Assembly (NCBI GenBank): GCA_023399465.1 | Contig: JAEWPB010000046.1 | Location: 1 to 42,780, forward strand | Direction of reading: 5' to 3' | Length of the DNA stretch: 42,780 nucleotides | Origin: Pseudomonadota bacterium | GTDB lineage: Bacteria; Pseudomonadota; Alphaproteobacteria; Rhizobiales; Rhizobiaceae | Part shown: positions 1 to 8,345 of the stretch, piece by piece | Layout: every line of letters starts with the position of its first letter | Numbering within the stretch: the first letter of the stretch is position 1 | Translations under genes and position numbers: made by a program | Notes under the pieces: model-generated | Database searches by the model: none | The model's input: only the letters and a program-made list of their open reading frames with translations | What the model was told of the DNA's origin: nothing

Positions 1-432
1 GATGCGGGTCAGGGAGCCGAATTTCATGTCGCGACGAAGCAGCGTCGCGACAAGGCCGCTGATCGCATCGAACAGGCCGGCGATCGCGAGAACCTGAATG
101 AAGCCGTCGAGGTCCGGGTGTGCGTAAAACTGCTCGATCAGCGGGGAGGACACGATCAGCGCGAGCGCCACGGCCAGCGAGGCCATGAGAAGCAGGCTCA
201 GGCTCGTCCGGATATCGGTATTGTCGATCTCGGCCCGCTGTATCAGGTATTCCGAGGTCACGAACTCGCGTATCGAATAGGCGATGGCGGCCACTCCGAT
301 GCCGATCGCCGCGCCACCGATCTCCGTGGGATCGAGGAGGCGCGACATCGTCACCATCAACAGCACGCTGAGAAGCAGCAACGAATACTGTTCCAGAGTG
401 GCCATCAGATATGCGCGGCGAACCTTACTCAT
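1..432 (-). CDS. Polysaccharide flippase-like membrane protein (N-terminal part, cut by window edge)
   Basis: This open frame starts at an ATG read from 432 downwards and runs off the left edge without a stop, so only the first 144 residues are visible. The translation has a first hydrophobic segment (LLLLSVLLMVTMSRLL, near residues 18-33), a second one (GGAAIGIGVAAIAYS, near 40-54), a third (SLLLMASLAVALALIVSS, near 80-97) and a fourth near 120-140. That spacing, with short polar loops and the early SRLLDPTEIG turn, resembles the start of MOP/MATE-superfamily lipopolysaccharide or exopolysaccharide flippases (Wzx, ExoT types). Neighbouring glf fits a surface-polysaccharide context, but it is on the other side of a convergent terminator. 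The family call is an inference from topology and general resemblance. Another multi-pass transporter cannot be excluded. Confidence 0.6.
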   Translation of the reverse strand, partial: MSKVRRAYLMATLEQYSLLLLSVLLMVTMSRLLDPTEIGGAAIGIGVAAIAYSIREFVTSEYLIQRAEIDNTDIRTSLSLLLMASLAVALALIVSSPLIEQFYAHPDLDGFIQVLAIAGLFDAISGLVATLLRRDMKFGSLTRI

Positions 433-719
433 GACAGATCAGTATTTCCCTTGATTTGACGAGCGAACAGCCCAGCGCGTGGTCGATCTTCAGGCATCAT
501 CAGGCGACAGGAGAGTAACCTTAGGTGCGTTGCAGCGTGCCCGTAAGCTGTCAGAAAAGCTGAGGCGAAACCTGACCTTAGGACGTAGCCGGGAGGGCAC
601 GGGAATGGGGCCGCAGCCGGCGATAGCCGGCGCGGCCAATGGAACGCGGGCCGGGAATTGCCCGTGATCGTTGCATGAAGCCGGTTGGCAAATTGCGCGA
701 TTGCCGCTAAGCAGATGCG
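433..719. promoter_or_regulatory. Divergent intergenic region, no gene seen
   Basis: About 290 bases separate the divergent starts of the flippase-like gene and the small membrane peptide. Short open frames here lack ribosome sites and have no recognisable product. Promoters for both genes should lie here, but I could not pick out convincing -35/-10 pairs. Confidence 0.4.
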
Positions 720-875
720 ATGTCAGACAACGTGATCAAGTTCCAGCGCCCGCCGCAGCCGAAGCCTCCCCGGCAAACGCCGCCGTGGCAGAAGCGTGTT
801 CTCGTCATTCTTGGTGTTTCCGCCTTCTTCGTGGCCGCGTTTCTGTATTTTTCCTATAGCAACGGCTCGATGTAG
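720..875 (+). CDS. Small single-pass membrane protein, 51 residues
   Basis: The frame ATG at 720 to TAG at 875 encodes 51 residues. The N-terminal half is basic and proline-rich (IKFQRPPQPKPPRQTPPWQK). It is followed by one clear membrane helix (VLVILGVSAFFVAAFLYFSY, about residues 27-46) and a four-residue tail. Rhizobial genomes often carry similar short proteins that begin MSDNVIKF and then have a Pro-rich stretch before a helix. Their function is not known to me. The gene stands alone and ends before a convergent hairpin shared with glf. Confidence 0.6.
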   Translation: MSDNVIKFQRPPQPKPPRQTPPWQKRVLVILGVSAFFVAAFLYFSYSNGSM

Positions 876-901
876 CCCGCCGATGACCCGGGCTGGCCCG
901 T

Positions 902-925
902 TCAAGGCGAGATCGCTCGCCTTGA
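902..925. terminator. Convergent hairpin terminator
   Basis: A perfect 10-base-pair stem (TCAAGGCGAG at 902-911 and CTCGCCTTGA at 916-925) with a four-base ATCG loop lies between the small membrane gene and the convergent end of glf. It has no long T run, so termination strength is uncertain, but the position fits a bidirectional terminator. Confidence 0.6.
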
Positions 926-957
926 CTTGACGTGGTCTTGACTTTGCGTGGCAATCG

Positions 958-2115
958 TCAGAGCGGCGAGCGCAGGAATGCCGGCATCGAGGTGCTCTCG
1001 GCCTTGTTCGCCAGATAGAGCCGGGCGGTGTCGAGCGCTTCGCGGATGGTCACGTCCATGTCGAGGTAGCGATAGGTGCCAAGCCGCCCGACGAAGGTGA
1101 CCGATGCTTCCCGCTCCGCGCGTGCGACGTACTCGGCAAGCTGTTCCTTCTCCTTGACCAGACGGATCGGGTAGTAGGGGATGTCCTCGGCACCGCAGGC
1201 GCGGGAAAATTCCCGGTAGCAAACCGAGCCGCTGTGCTCTTCCCACGGCGAGAAATGCTTGTGCTCGGTGATCCGGGTGTAGGGGACGGTGAAGTCCCCG
1301 TAGTTCATCACGGCGCAGCCCTGGTAATCGCCTTCATAGGTGAAGCGCTCGAAATCGAGGGTGCGATAGCCGAGACGGCCGAGTTCATAGTCGAAGTAGC
1401 CGTCGAGCGGGCCGGAATAGAAGACGTGCTCGGCGCTTGGCGCCTCGGTGCGCTGGAAGCTCTTTCCGAGCGTCACCGTGATGTTGGGATGATCGAGAAT
1501 GCGGCCGATCATGTCGGTATAGCCGCTTTCCGGCATGCCCTGATACTTGTGGAAGAAATAGTTGTCGTCGTAGTTGAAGCGCACCGGCAGCCGCTTGAGG
1601 ATCGAGGCCGGCAGGTCGGTCGGCGAGCAGCCCCACTGCTTCTGGGTATAGCCCTTGAAGAAGGCCTCATAGAGATCCTTGCCGACGAAGCGCAGTGCCT
1701 GCTCCTCGAAGGTTTCCGGCTCGGCAATGGTCTTGTCGGCCTGCTCCTCGATGAAACCGCGGGCCTCGTCGGGACGGAAGGTCTTGCCGAAGAACTGGTT
1801 GATCGTGTGCAGGTTGACGGGCAGTGAATAGACTTGGCCGTCGCTGGTGGTCTTCACGCGGTTCTTGTACGGCACGAAATTCTGGTAGCGGTTCACATAG
1901 TCCCAAACCTCGGCATCGTCGGTATGGAAGATGTGCGGCCCGTAGACATGGACCATGACGCCGGTCTCGCCGTCACGTTCGGTATGGCAATTGCCGGCGA
2001 TATGGTCGCGGACGTCGATGATCTCGATCCGGTGGCCGGCCTCGGCCAGCTCGCGCCCGATCACGGCACCCGAAAGGCCAGCTCCGACTATGACGATCTT
2101 TCCATTCTCGGGCAT
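958..2115 (-). CDS. glf: UDP-galactopyranose mutase
   Basis: This flavoenzyme interconverts UDP-galactopyranose and UDP-galactofuranose, the donor for galactofuranose in surface glycans. The 385 residues match the usual length. The N-terminus has the FAD-binding Rossmann motif (IVIVGAGLSGAVIGREL, residues 6-22) followed by the IIDVRDHIAGNCH segment that is typical of the family. Further on are VHVYGPHIFHT and the FVPYKNRVKT loop, the VNLHTINQFFGK segment, and conserved C-terminal motifs such as GTYRYLDMD. I chose the ATG at 2115 because the Rossmann fold follows directly. The frame stays open for 28 more codons upstream, but those residues do not look coding. It is the third minus-strand gene after the repeat protein and the GT41 enzyme, with a 138-base gap, so co-transcription is possible but not shown. 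Confidence 0.95.
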   Translation of the reverse strand: MPENGKIVIVGAGLSGAVIGRELAEAGHRIEIIDVRDHIAGNCHTERDGETGVMVHVYGPHIFHTDDAEVWDYVNRYQNFVPYKNRVKTTSDGQVYSLPVNLHTINQFFGKTFRPDEARGFIEEQADKTIAEPETFEEQALRFVGKDLYEAFFKGYTQKQWGCSPTDLPASILKRLPVRFNYDDNYFFHKYQGMPESGYTDMIGRILDHPNITVTLGKSFQRTEAPSAEHVFYSGPLDGYFDYELGRLGYRTLDFERFTYEGDYQGCAVMNYGDFTVPYTRITEHKHFSPWEEHSGSVCYREFSRACGAEDIPYYPIRLVKEKEQLAEYVARAEREASVTFVGRLGTYRYLDMDVTIREALDTARLYLANKAESTSMPAFLRSPL

Positions 2116-2253
2116 TTCAAACCGGTCCTGTCTGCTGTGTCGCCGGCAAGATGATGTTGCCGGACGTGGAGAAACGTTCAAGGAAGGCGCCGATGGCAAG
2201 CGCGACGACCCGGCGTGCGTTCGACGCCGGGCGGGAATTCGGCCGACTGCCGA

Positions 2254-4302
2254 TCAGGCGGCTGGATCCGGCCACAGCCGGCGATCGTAGGGGATCGGCG
2301 CAAAGTCGTGCCAGAGGGCCAGCTTCTCGCGATAGCGCTGCCGGTAGGCGGGCTCGTCCTCGAACTCGATGCCCTCGAGCACGATTTCCGCGCCGATTTC
2401 ATAATAGACGTCGAGGTTCCTGAGGTCCGGCACCGGTGTTTCACCGCGCTCGCTTTCACCCTGCATCTGCCAGAAAAGTTCTTCGAGCCGACGTGCGAGG
2501 CCGGGGATGTCGCGCAGAACGCTGGTTTCGCGCTGCCGTTCCAGCGAGGCCCTGACCGCGGCAAGGCTGGCGCGATCGCGTTCGAAGCCAATGGCGCGGG
2601 CGACATATTCTTCCGGCGTGGCGCAGATCATTTCCGGAATGCCGGCCGCGGCGACGATGCTGGCGCAGAAGCGGGCGGCGAAGGTCTTGCCCGGCATCGT
2701 CAGGATCGGCAGGCCCGAGGTGATGGCGTCGGAGGCGGTGGAGTGGGCACCATAGGGGAAGGTGTCGAGGCACAGATCGGCCAGCCCCATGCGGGCGATG
2801 TGCTGCGGGTTCAACGCCTTGGGCGCAAAGATCAGGCGCTCGGGCGCAATGCCGCTTTCCCTCGCCAGTTCCATCAGCCGCTCGTTGACGCCTTCGTCTC
2901 CCGCCAGCAGCCACAGCACGCTGCCGGGGGTGGCGGAAAGAATGGCCATCCAGCGGGCAAAGCAGTTGGGGGTGATCTTCTGCATGCCGTTGAACGAGGC
3001 GTAGACGAACGCGTTCTCGGGCAGGCCCGCCTCTGCCCGGGTCGGGCGGGGCGCGATCGGCCGCTTGCGGTCGAGAGGCTGGTCGCAGGCGATCCGCAGC
3101 ACCTTTTCCGAGTAATAGACTTCGTATTCCGGCGGGACGATGTGTCCGTCGGTGATCACGTAGTGGTGGAAGGGGCTGCCGGTGGATCCCGGATAGCCGC
3201 AGAAATTGACGATGACCGGGGCAGGGCGATAGGCGAAAATCTTGGTGCGCGCGTGCTTGGTGTAGCCGTTGACGTCGATGAGAATGTCGATCTCGTCCGC
3301 CCGGATCAGGGTTGCCGCATCGGTATCGGAAAGCGTGCGGATGTCGCGCCAGCAGTGGACGGCATTCTTGATGCGCTGCTGGGTGGGATCGTTCGGGCGA
3401 TCCTCGCCGCAATGGTAGGCATATATCTCGACGCTGTTCCTGTCGTGCAGTTCCAGGACCTCGCAGAGCGCGAAGCCGACGGCATGTTCGCGCAGGTCCG
3501 AGGACAGGTAGGCGACCCGGAGGCGTTGCCCGGTCCCGGTCTTGAGGCGTGGCTGCAGCCGCGGGAAGTTGTCGAGATCCGGTCTGACGCCGATCAGCTT
3601 CTTGCTGTAGCGATAGGATTTGGCAAGCTGGAACATCGGATCGTCGGCATAGCACGAGAGCGTCAGGGACGACATCGCGTCCAGCATCTTGCGGGGCGGG
3701 ACGTGGTTCGACGGCTCCAGTACAGGCCATTTGCACTGGCGCTGGCGCAGCGACGCCCAATGTTGTCCCGTCTCGAGCAGTTCCGGCTGCAATTCGAAGG
3801 CCTGGCGCAAAGCCGTTTCGGCCTCAGCCATTTTGCCGGCGCTTTCGAGCACACGCCCGATGTTTTCGAGCACCATCTGGCGATGGCGGACATTTTCCGG
3901 AGTGGTTTCGCTGGTTGCCGCGGCATATTCGCGCCATTGCAGCACAGCCTGCCCGATCTGGCCGAAGTCCTCGAGCGCCCGGCCGAGGTTGATATGGCCC
4001 TGTGCAAATTTCGGCTCGGCCTTCACGCAGGCGCGCAGGGCATGGATCGCCCCGACGCGGTCGCCGAGCTTCTGCAGCGTCACGGAATAGTTGAAGAGGA
4101 TCAGATGCAGCAGCGGATTGTCGGCGTTGAATGCGATCCAGGTCTTGTAGAGTTCGGCCGCTACCACTTCCTGCCCGGCGGCATTCAGCGCTTCGACAAC
4201 GTGCAACAGATCGACGAGGGTCAGTTGCTGGCTTCTTGCCAGATCCATGGCAGGGATGTTGGCGACAGCTTGGTTCGGAATATGCGCGTGATTGACAGTC
4301 AT
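2254..4302 (-). CDS. TPR-GT41 protein O-glycosyltransferase (OGT/SPINDLY-type)
   Basis: This 682-residue protein has the layout of O-linked N-acetylglucosamine transferases. TPR-like helices cover about residues 30-180 and the two-lobed GT41 catalytic region about 260-640. Recognisable GT41 blocks are RVAYLSSD (262-269), a His in REHAVGF (273), DVNGYTKHARTKIFAYRPAP, GYPGSTG, VYASFNGMQKITP with the Lys (442) that contacts the UDP moiety in human OGT, and DTFPYGAHSTASD (about 513-525), equal to the GHTTGMD loop of OGT. Key residues therefore look intact. The start is ATG 4302, preceded by AGGAAG five bases upstream; an upstream start at 4365 has no support. It would act in the cytoplasm on Ser/Thr (or as a fucosyltransferase, as in SPINDLY). 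The gene just upstream encodes a huge Ser/Thr-rich repeat protein, a plausible substrate by inference only. Confidence 0.88.
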   Translation of the reverse strand: MTVNHAHIPNQAVANIPAMDLARSQQLTLVDLLHVVEALNAAGQEVVAAELYKTWIAFNADNPLLHLILFNYSVTLQKLGDRVGAIHALRACVKAEPKFAQGHINLGRALEDFGQIGQAVLQWREYAAATSETTPENVRHRQMVLENIGRVLESAGKMAEAETALRQAFELQPELLETGQHWASLRQRQCKWPVLEPSNHVPPRKMLDAMSSLTLSCYADDPMFQLAKSYRYSKKLIGVRPDLDNFPRLQPRLKTGTGQRLRVAYLSSDLREHAVGFALCEVLELHDRNSVEIYAYHCGEDRPNDPTQQRIKNAVHCWRDIRTLSDTDAATLIRADEIDILIDVNGYTKHARTKIFAYRPAPVIVNFCGYPGSTGSPFHHYVITDGHIVPPEYEVYYSEKVLRIACDQPLDRKRPIAPRPTRAEAGLPENAFVYASFNGMQKITPNCFARWMAILSATPGSVLWLLAGDEGVNERLMELARESGIAPERLIFAPKALNPQHIARMGLADLCLDTFPYGAHSTASDAITSGLPILTMPGKTFAARFCASIVAAAGIPEMICATPEEYVARAIGFERDRASLAAVRASLERQRETSVLRDIPGLARRLEELFWQMQGESERGETPVPDLRNLDVYYEIGAEIVLEGIEFEDEPAYRQRYREKLALWHDFAPIPYDRRLWPDPAA

Positions 4303-4465
4303 GAACTTCCTGCGGCAGGCGACCGGTGGGCTAATGTAAAGCGACAAGCTATGTAGTCGTTTCAACGGTTAGCGAAGGTAACTTGCTCGGGGCTGGATGT
4401 CGTGCGGCATGATAATCGTTGCCGGAGCGCAGTGCCCGCGGGGTGCGGACGGCGCGGATAGGAAA

Positions 4466-4491
4466 TGCGGCGCGGATAGTTCCGCGCCGCA
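4466..4491 (-). terminator. Hairpin terminator after the octapeptide-repeat gene
   Basis: An 11-base-pair perfect stem (4466-4476 with 4481-4491) and a four-base loop lies 12 bases after the repeat-protein stop codon. On the minus strand it is followed by TTTCCT. It should terminate or attenuate transcription before the GT41 gene, giving much more repeat protein than enzyme. Confidence 0.7.
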
Positions 4492-4502
4492 CATGTTCTG
4501 GA

Positions 4503-7500
4503 TCAGACGTTGTTGTAGGCCGCGATGATCGCCGCGATAACGTCCTGGTCGGTGAGCGAGTTGACCTGCGTCTCGGTGAAGGCGCGTACCTGGGTCGTCG
4601 ACAGTGCTGCGATGTCGTCCGTGGACAGGCCCTTCAGCGCTGCGATGCTCAGTGCCGCGAGTTCATCGGTCAGGAACGTCTTGATCTCGTCGGCGTCCAT
4701 TGCCTCGACCTGGGCCTTGGTCAACGCGCCGATCTGCGTCGTTGTCAGGGCTTCGATCTGAGACGATCCGAGCGCTGCGATCTGATCGCTGCTCAGCGCG
4801 GCGATCTGGGAGTTCCCGAGCGCTGCGACCTGCGTGGTCTTCAGGCCGGCAACCGCAGCGGTGGTCACGCTCTGGAGCTGCTTCACAGTCAGGGCGCCGA
4901 GCTGATCAGTCGACAGAGCTCCGACCTGCGTAGATCCGAGTGCTGCGATCTGCGTGGTGGTCAGCGCCGCGAGCTGGCTGGACTGCAGAGCGCCGAGCTG
5001 GGTGGAGGTCAGTCCGCCAACCACGGTGGTGCTCAGTCCGGCAAGCGACTTGACATTGAATGCCGCGAGTTCATCGGTGGCGAACGCCGCGATGTCATCG
5101 GTGCCGAAGACGCCGAGCTGTGCCGAGGTCAGGGCGCCAACCTGCGAGCTGGTCAGGCCGGCGATCTGGGTCGTCGTCAGCGAGTCGAGCTGGCCGGTGG
5201 TCAGAGCAGCGAGCTGGCTCTGCTTCATGGCTCCGACCTGGGTGGCGTCGAGGCCGGCAAGCGCATCGGTGGTCAGGGCGACGACCTGCTTGGCAGACAG
5301 GGCACCAACCTGATCGGAGGTGAGTGCGGCGACCTGAGCCGACCCGATGTTTTCGAGCTGGAGTGTGGTCAAGGCCCCAATCTGGGCAGTCGACAGAGCT
5401 GCAACCTGCGCAGTGCCCAGCTTGGATACCGTGTCGGTGGACAGGCCTGCCAGCGCCTTGAGGTTGATGGCAGCGAGTTCATCGGTGGTAAACGTCGCGA
5501 TGTCGTCGGTGCCCAGCGCGTTCAACTGGGTTGCGGTCAAGGCGGCAACCTGCGTTGTCGTCAACGCCTGGATCTGGGTCGTGCCCATTGCTGCCAGCTG
5601 GTCGGTGCTCAGGGCGCCGAGCTGGGCGTTGGTTAGAGCGGCGACCTGGGTGGCGCCGAGGCCGGTCACTGCGCCTGTGGTCACGGACTGGATCTGCTTG
5701 GCCGTCAGACCAGCAATCTTGTCCGTGGTCAGACCCTGGAGCTGCGTGGACGACAGGACCCCGATCTGATCAGTGCTGAGGGCAGCGATCTGGGCCTTGG
5801 ACAGCGCGTTGAGCTTATCGGAGCTGAGCGCGGCAATGGTCTCGGTGGTCAGGCCTGCCATCGCCGATACGTTGATGGCGCCGAGCTCGTCCGTGGTAAA
5901 GGTTGCGATCTCGTCCGAGGACATGGCCTGGAGGTCCTGCAACGTCAGCGAGGCGATCTGTGCGCTTGTCAGCGCTTCGATCTGGAGAGAGTTCAGGGCT
6001 GCGATCTGGTCGGTGTCCAGCGCAGTGATCTGGGACTTGTTGAGGGCGGCAACCTGCGTGGTTGTCAGGCCCTTCATCGCATCGGTGGTCACCGCTGCGA
6101 TCTGCTTGGCGTTCAGGGCAGAGATCTGGTCAGTACCGAAAGCAGCAAGCTGCGTGGAGCTGAGCTTGTCGACCTGCGCCGTGGTCAGCGATGCCACCTG
6201 TGCCTTGGAAAGCGAGCCAAGCTGGGTGCTCGTCAAGGCGCCGAAGGTGTCGACATCCAGGCCTGCCAACGAACGCGCGCTGATGGCGGCAATCTCATCG
6301 GTCGTGAACGTCGCGAGATCGTCCGTGCCGAGCGCGTTGAGCTGTGCGGCGGTCAGGGAGCCGATCTGGCCGCTGGTCAGCGCAGTAACCTGCGTCGTGG
6401 ACAGGGCTGCAAGCTGGTCCGTGGTCAAGGCGGTGATCTGAGCCTTGGTCAGGGCTTCGACATCGGCAGAGTCCAGGCCGGCGAGGGCGCCGGTAGCAAT
6501 AGCTGCGATCTGCTTGGCGTTCAGGCCGGTGAGCTGATCGGTGGACAGTGCGCCGAGCGTCGTGGACGTCAGGCTACCAACCTGAACGGTGGTCAGCGCG
6601 GCAACCTGGGCCTTGCTAAGGGCGGCGAGCTGGGTCGACGAGAGCGAACCGATGTGACCGGTTTCAAGTGCGGCCAATGCCTTTGCGTTGATCGCAGCTA
6701 CTTCATCGGTGGAGAAGGTTGCGAGGTCGTTGGTGCCGAGCGCGTTGAGCTGGCCCGCCGTCAGGCTGGTGATCTGGCCGCTGGTCAGAGCCTGGACCTG
6801 GTCGGTCGAGAGCGCAGCGAACTGATCGGTGGTCATTGCCGCGACCTGGGCCTTCGACAGGGCAGCGACTTCGTCGGTGCTCAGCGTCGCCATGGCGGAG
6901 GTGGTGACCTGAGCGATCTGCTTGGCTGTCAAGCCGGCGATCTGGGTGCTCGACAGTGCGGCGAACTGATCGGAGCTGAGGGTTGCAACCTGCGCCGTGG
7001 TCAGGGCGGCAACCTGAGCCTTGGTGAGCGCGGCAATCGTGTCGGTGCCAAGTGCTGCGATGGCGTCGGTGCTCATCGAGGACAGGGCCTTCGCGCTGAT
7101 CGCTGCGATTTCGGCGGATGCAAAGGTCTTGAGGTCGTCGGTGCCCAATACGCTGAGCTGTGCAGCGGACAAGGAGGCAACCTGGGTGGTGGTCAGTGCC
7201 TCAAGCTGTCCGGTGCTCATGGCGTGCAGCTGATCGGTGGTCAGCGCGGTGATCTGGGCCTTGTTCAGGGCGGCAACCTGATCGGTGCCGAGGCTCTTGA
7301 TGGCTTCAGAACCAATGTTCGTGATCTGCTTGACGCTCAGGCCGGCAATCTGGCTGGTCTCCAGGGCGCCGATCTGCGTGGTGCCGAGAGCCGCGACCTG
7401 GTCGGTGGTCAGCGCGGTGATCTGAGTCTTGGTCAGGGCCTTGATCTGGGAGGCTGCGAAATTCGCAAGCGTGGCGGTTTCGATGCCGCTCAGTGCCTTG

Positions 7501-8345
7501 GCGCTGATCGAGGCAAGCTCGCCAGTGGTGAAGGTCGCGAGTTCCGCCGAGCTCATCGCCCGGATGTCTTCGGCAGACATGGCGCCGATCTGGGCGCTGG
7601 TCAGTGCTTCAACCTGCGCCGTACCCCAGGTTGCGATCTGCGTCGAGGTCAGTGCAGTGATCTGGGCCTTGGTGAGGGCGGCAACCTGTTCCGTCTTCAG
7701 GGCGCCGATGGCCTCGGTCGTCAGGACTGCAATCTGCTTGGCGTTGAGCGCAGTGACCTGCGAGGTGCCCAGGCTGCTGACCTGGGAAGAGGAAAGTGCG
7801 GCGACCTGTGCGGTGGTCAGGGCCGCGAGTTGCTGTGCCTTGAGAGCTGCAATCTTGTCGGTGCCAAGGCTCGCAATGGTGGAGGTTTCCAATGCGGCAA
7901 GCGCCCTGGCGTTAATGGCCGCCACTTCGGCGGTCGTGAACGTGGCGAGTTCATCCGTGGTCATCGCCTTGAGCTTTTCGGCGCTCATCCCGGCGATCTG
8001 CGTGGACGTCAGGGCCTCGACCTGCGACGTGTTGAGCTTTTCGATCTGGCTCGCATAGAGCGAGTTGACCTGGGTAACCGAGAGGCCGGAGACCTGGGTG
8101 GTGGTCAGCACTGCGATCTGGTCGAGGGTCAGGCCGGTAATGGCCTTGGCGGAAAAGGCGCCGATCTGTTCGGTCGACAGCTCCTTGAGGCCAGTGGAGT
8201 TCAGCGCGGAGACCTGGGTCGAGCTGAGCGCCTTGATCTGATTGACGCTGAGTGCCTTCACGTCATCCGACGTGAGGTTTGCGATCGAAGCGGTGCTAAG
8301 CGACCGGATTTGATTCACGGTCAATAAATTAACAATCGAAGTCAT
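4503..8345 (-). CDS. Giant octapeptide-repeat protein (1280 residues, about 157 tandem octads)
   Basis: I do not recognise a named family. From residue 12 the protein is an unbroken run of eight-residue units with the pattern [Q/D/E]-[I/V/L]-x-[A/S]-[L/M/F]-[S/T/N/G]-[T/S/A]-x, for example QIAALTTA. 11 lead residues plus 157 octads plus a 13-residue tail equal the full 1280, so there is not one insertion or deletion. The octads form a higher-order unit of 17 (136 residues, 408 bp). A marker octad of the ELATFTTD type recurs nine times. There is no signal peptide; the C-terminal tail is DVIAAIIAAYNNV. S/T-x-x-[Q/E/D] at each junction is a classic helix N-cap pattern, so a helical solenoid is possible, but a beta-solenoid cannot be excluded. 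The start is ATG 8345 with an AGGG-like ribosome site about 10 bases upstream; the frame is open further but less plausible. The downstream neighbour is the GT41 glycosyltransferase. Confidence 0.85.
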   Translation of the reverse strand: MTSIVNLLTVNQIRSLSTASIANLTSDDVKALSVNQIKALSSTQVSALNSTGLKELSTEQIGAFSAKAITGLTLDQIAVLTTTQVSGLSVTQVNSLYASQIEKLNTSQVEALTSTQIAGMSAEKLKAMTTDELATFTTAEVAAINARALAALETSTIASLGTDKIAALKAQQLAALTTAQVAALSSSQVSSLGTSQVTALNAKQIAVLTTEAIGALKTEQVAALTKAQITALTSTQIATWGTAQVEALTSAQIGAMSAEDIRAMSSAELATFTTGELASISAKALSGIETATLANFAASQIKALTKTQITALTTDQVAALGTTQIGALETSQIAGLSVKQITNIGSEAIKSLGTDQVAALNKAQITALTTDQLHAMSTGQLEALTTTQVASLSAAQLSVLGTDDLKTFASAEIAAISAKALSSMSTDAIAALGTDTIAALTKAQVAALTTAQVATLSSDQFAALSSTQIAGLTAKQIAQVTTSAMATLSTDEVAALSKAQVAAMTTDQFAALSTDQVQALTSGQITSLTAGQLNALGTNDLATFSTDEVAAINAKALAALETGHIGSLSSTQLAALSKAQVAALTTVQVGSLTSTTLGALSTDQLTGLNAKQIAAIATGALAGLDSADVEALTKAQITALTTDQLAALSTTQVTALTSGQIGSLTAAQLNALGTDDLATFTTDEIAAISARSLAGLDVDTFGALTSTQLGSLSKAQVASLTTAQVDKLSSTQLAAFGTDQISALNAKQIAAVTTDAMKGLTTTQVAALNKSQITALDTDQIAALNSLQIEALTSAQIASLTLQDLQAMSSDEIATFTTDELGAINVSAMAGLTTETIAALSSDKLNALSKAQIAALSTDQIGVLSSTQLQGLTTDKIAGLTAKQIQSVTTGAVTGLGATQVAALTNAQLGALSTDQLAAMGTTQIQALTTTQVAALTATQLNALGTDDIATFTTDELAAINLKALAGLSTDTVSKLGTAQVAALSTAQIGALTTLQLENIGSAQVAALTSDQVGALSAKQVVALTTDALAGLDATQVGAMKQSQLAALTTGQLDSLTTTQIAGLTSSQVGALTSAQLGVFGTDDIAAFATDELAAFNVKSLAGLSTTVVGGLTSTQLGALQSSQLAALTTTQIAALGSTQVGALSTDQLGALTVKQLQSVTTAAVAGLKTTQVAALGNSQIAALSSDQIAALGSSQIEALTTTQIGALTKAQVEAMDADEIKTFLTDELAALSIAALKGLSTDDIAALSTTQVRAFTETQVNSLTDQDVIAAIIAAYNNV
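4692..7955 (-). repeat. Eight tandem 408-bp super-repeats inside the octapeptide gene
   Basis: The Asp codon that opens the ELATF-type marker occurs at 7955 (first copy) and 4691 (ninth copy). The distance, 3264 bases, is exactly 8 x 408. Each 408-bp unit is 17 octads of 24 bp. Copies differ at many synonymous and some non-synonymous positions, so they are old or diverging rather than recent perfect duplications, yet length is strictly conserved. Confidence 0.9.

Noticed and set aside
2215..4356. Plus-strand 713-codon frame opposite the GT41 gene
   Set aside because: The minus-strand product has clear TPR and GT41 motifs and a strong ribosome site. The plus-strand product has no recognisable domain, so it is a shadow of high-G+C codon bias.
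4419..8327. Very long plus-strand open frames (405, 557 and 222 codons) opposite the octapeptide gene
   Set aside because: They are antisense shadows: a 24-base repeat without stops in one frame keeps other frames open too. Their translations are Arg/Gly/Asp-rich and have no start signals.
4503..8345. A CRISPR-like or satellite array, suggested by the regular repeats
   Set aside because: The 24-base and 408-base periods are in codon register in a single open frame, and unit copies diverge mainly as codons. This is a coding repeat.
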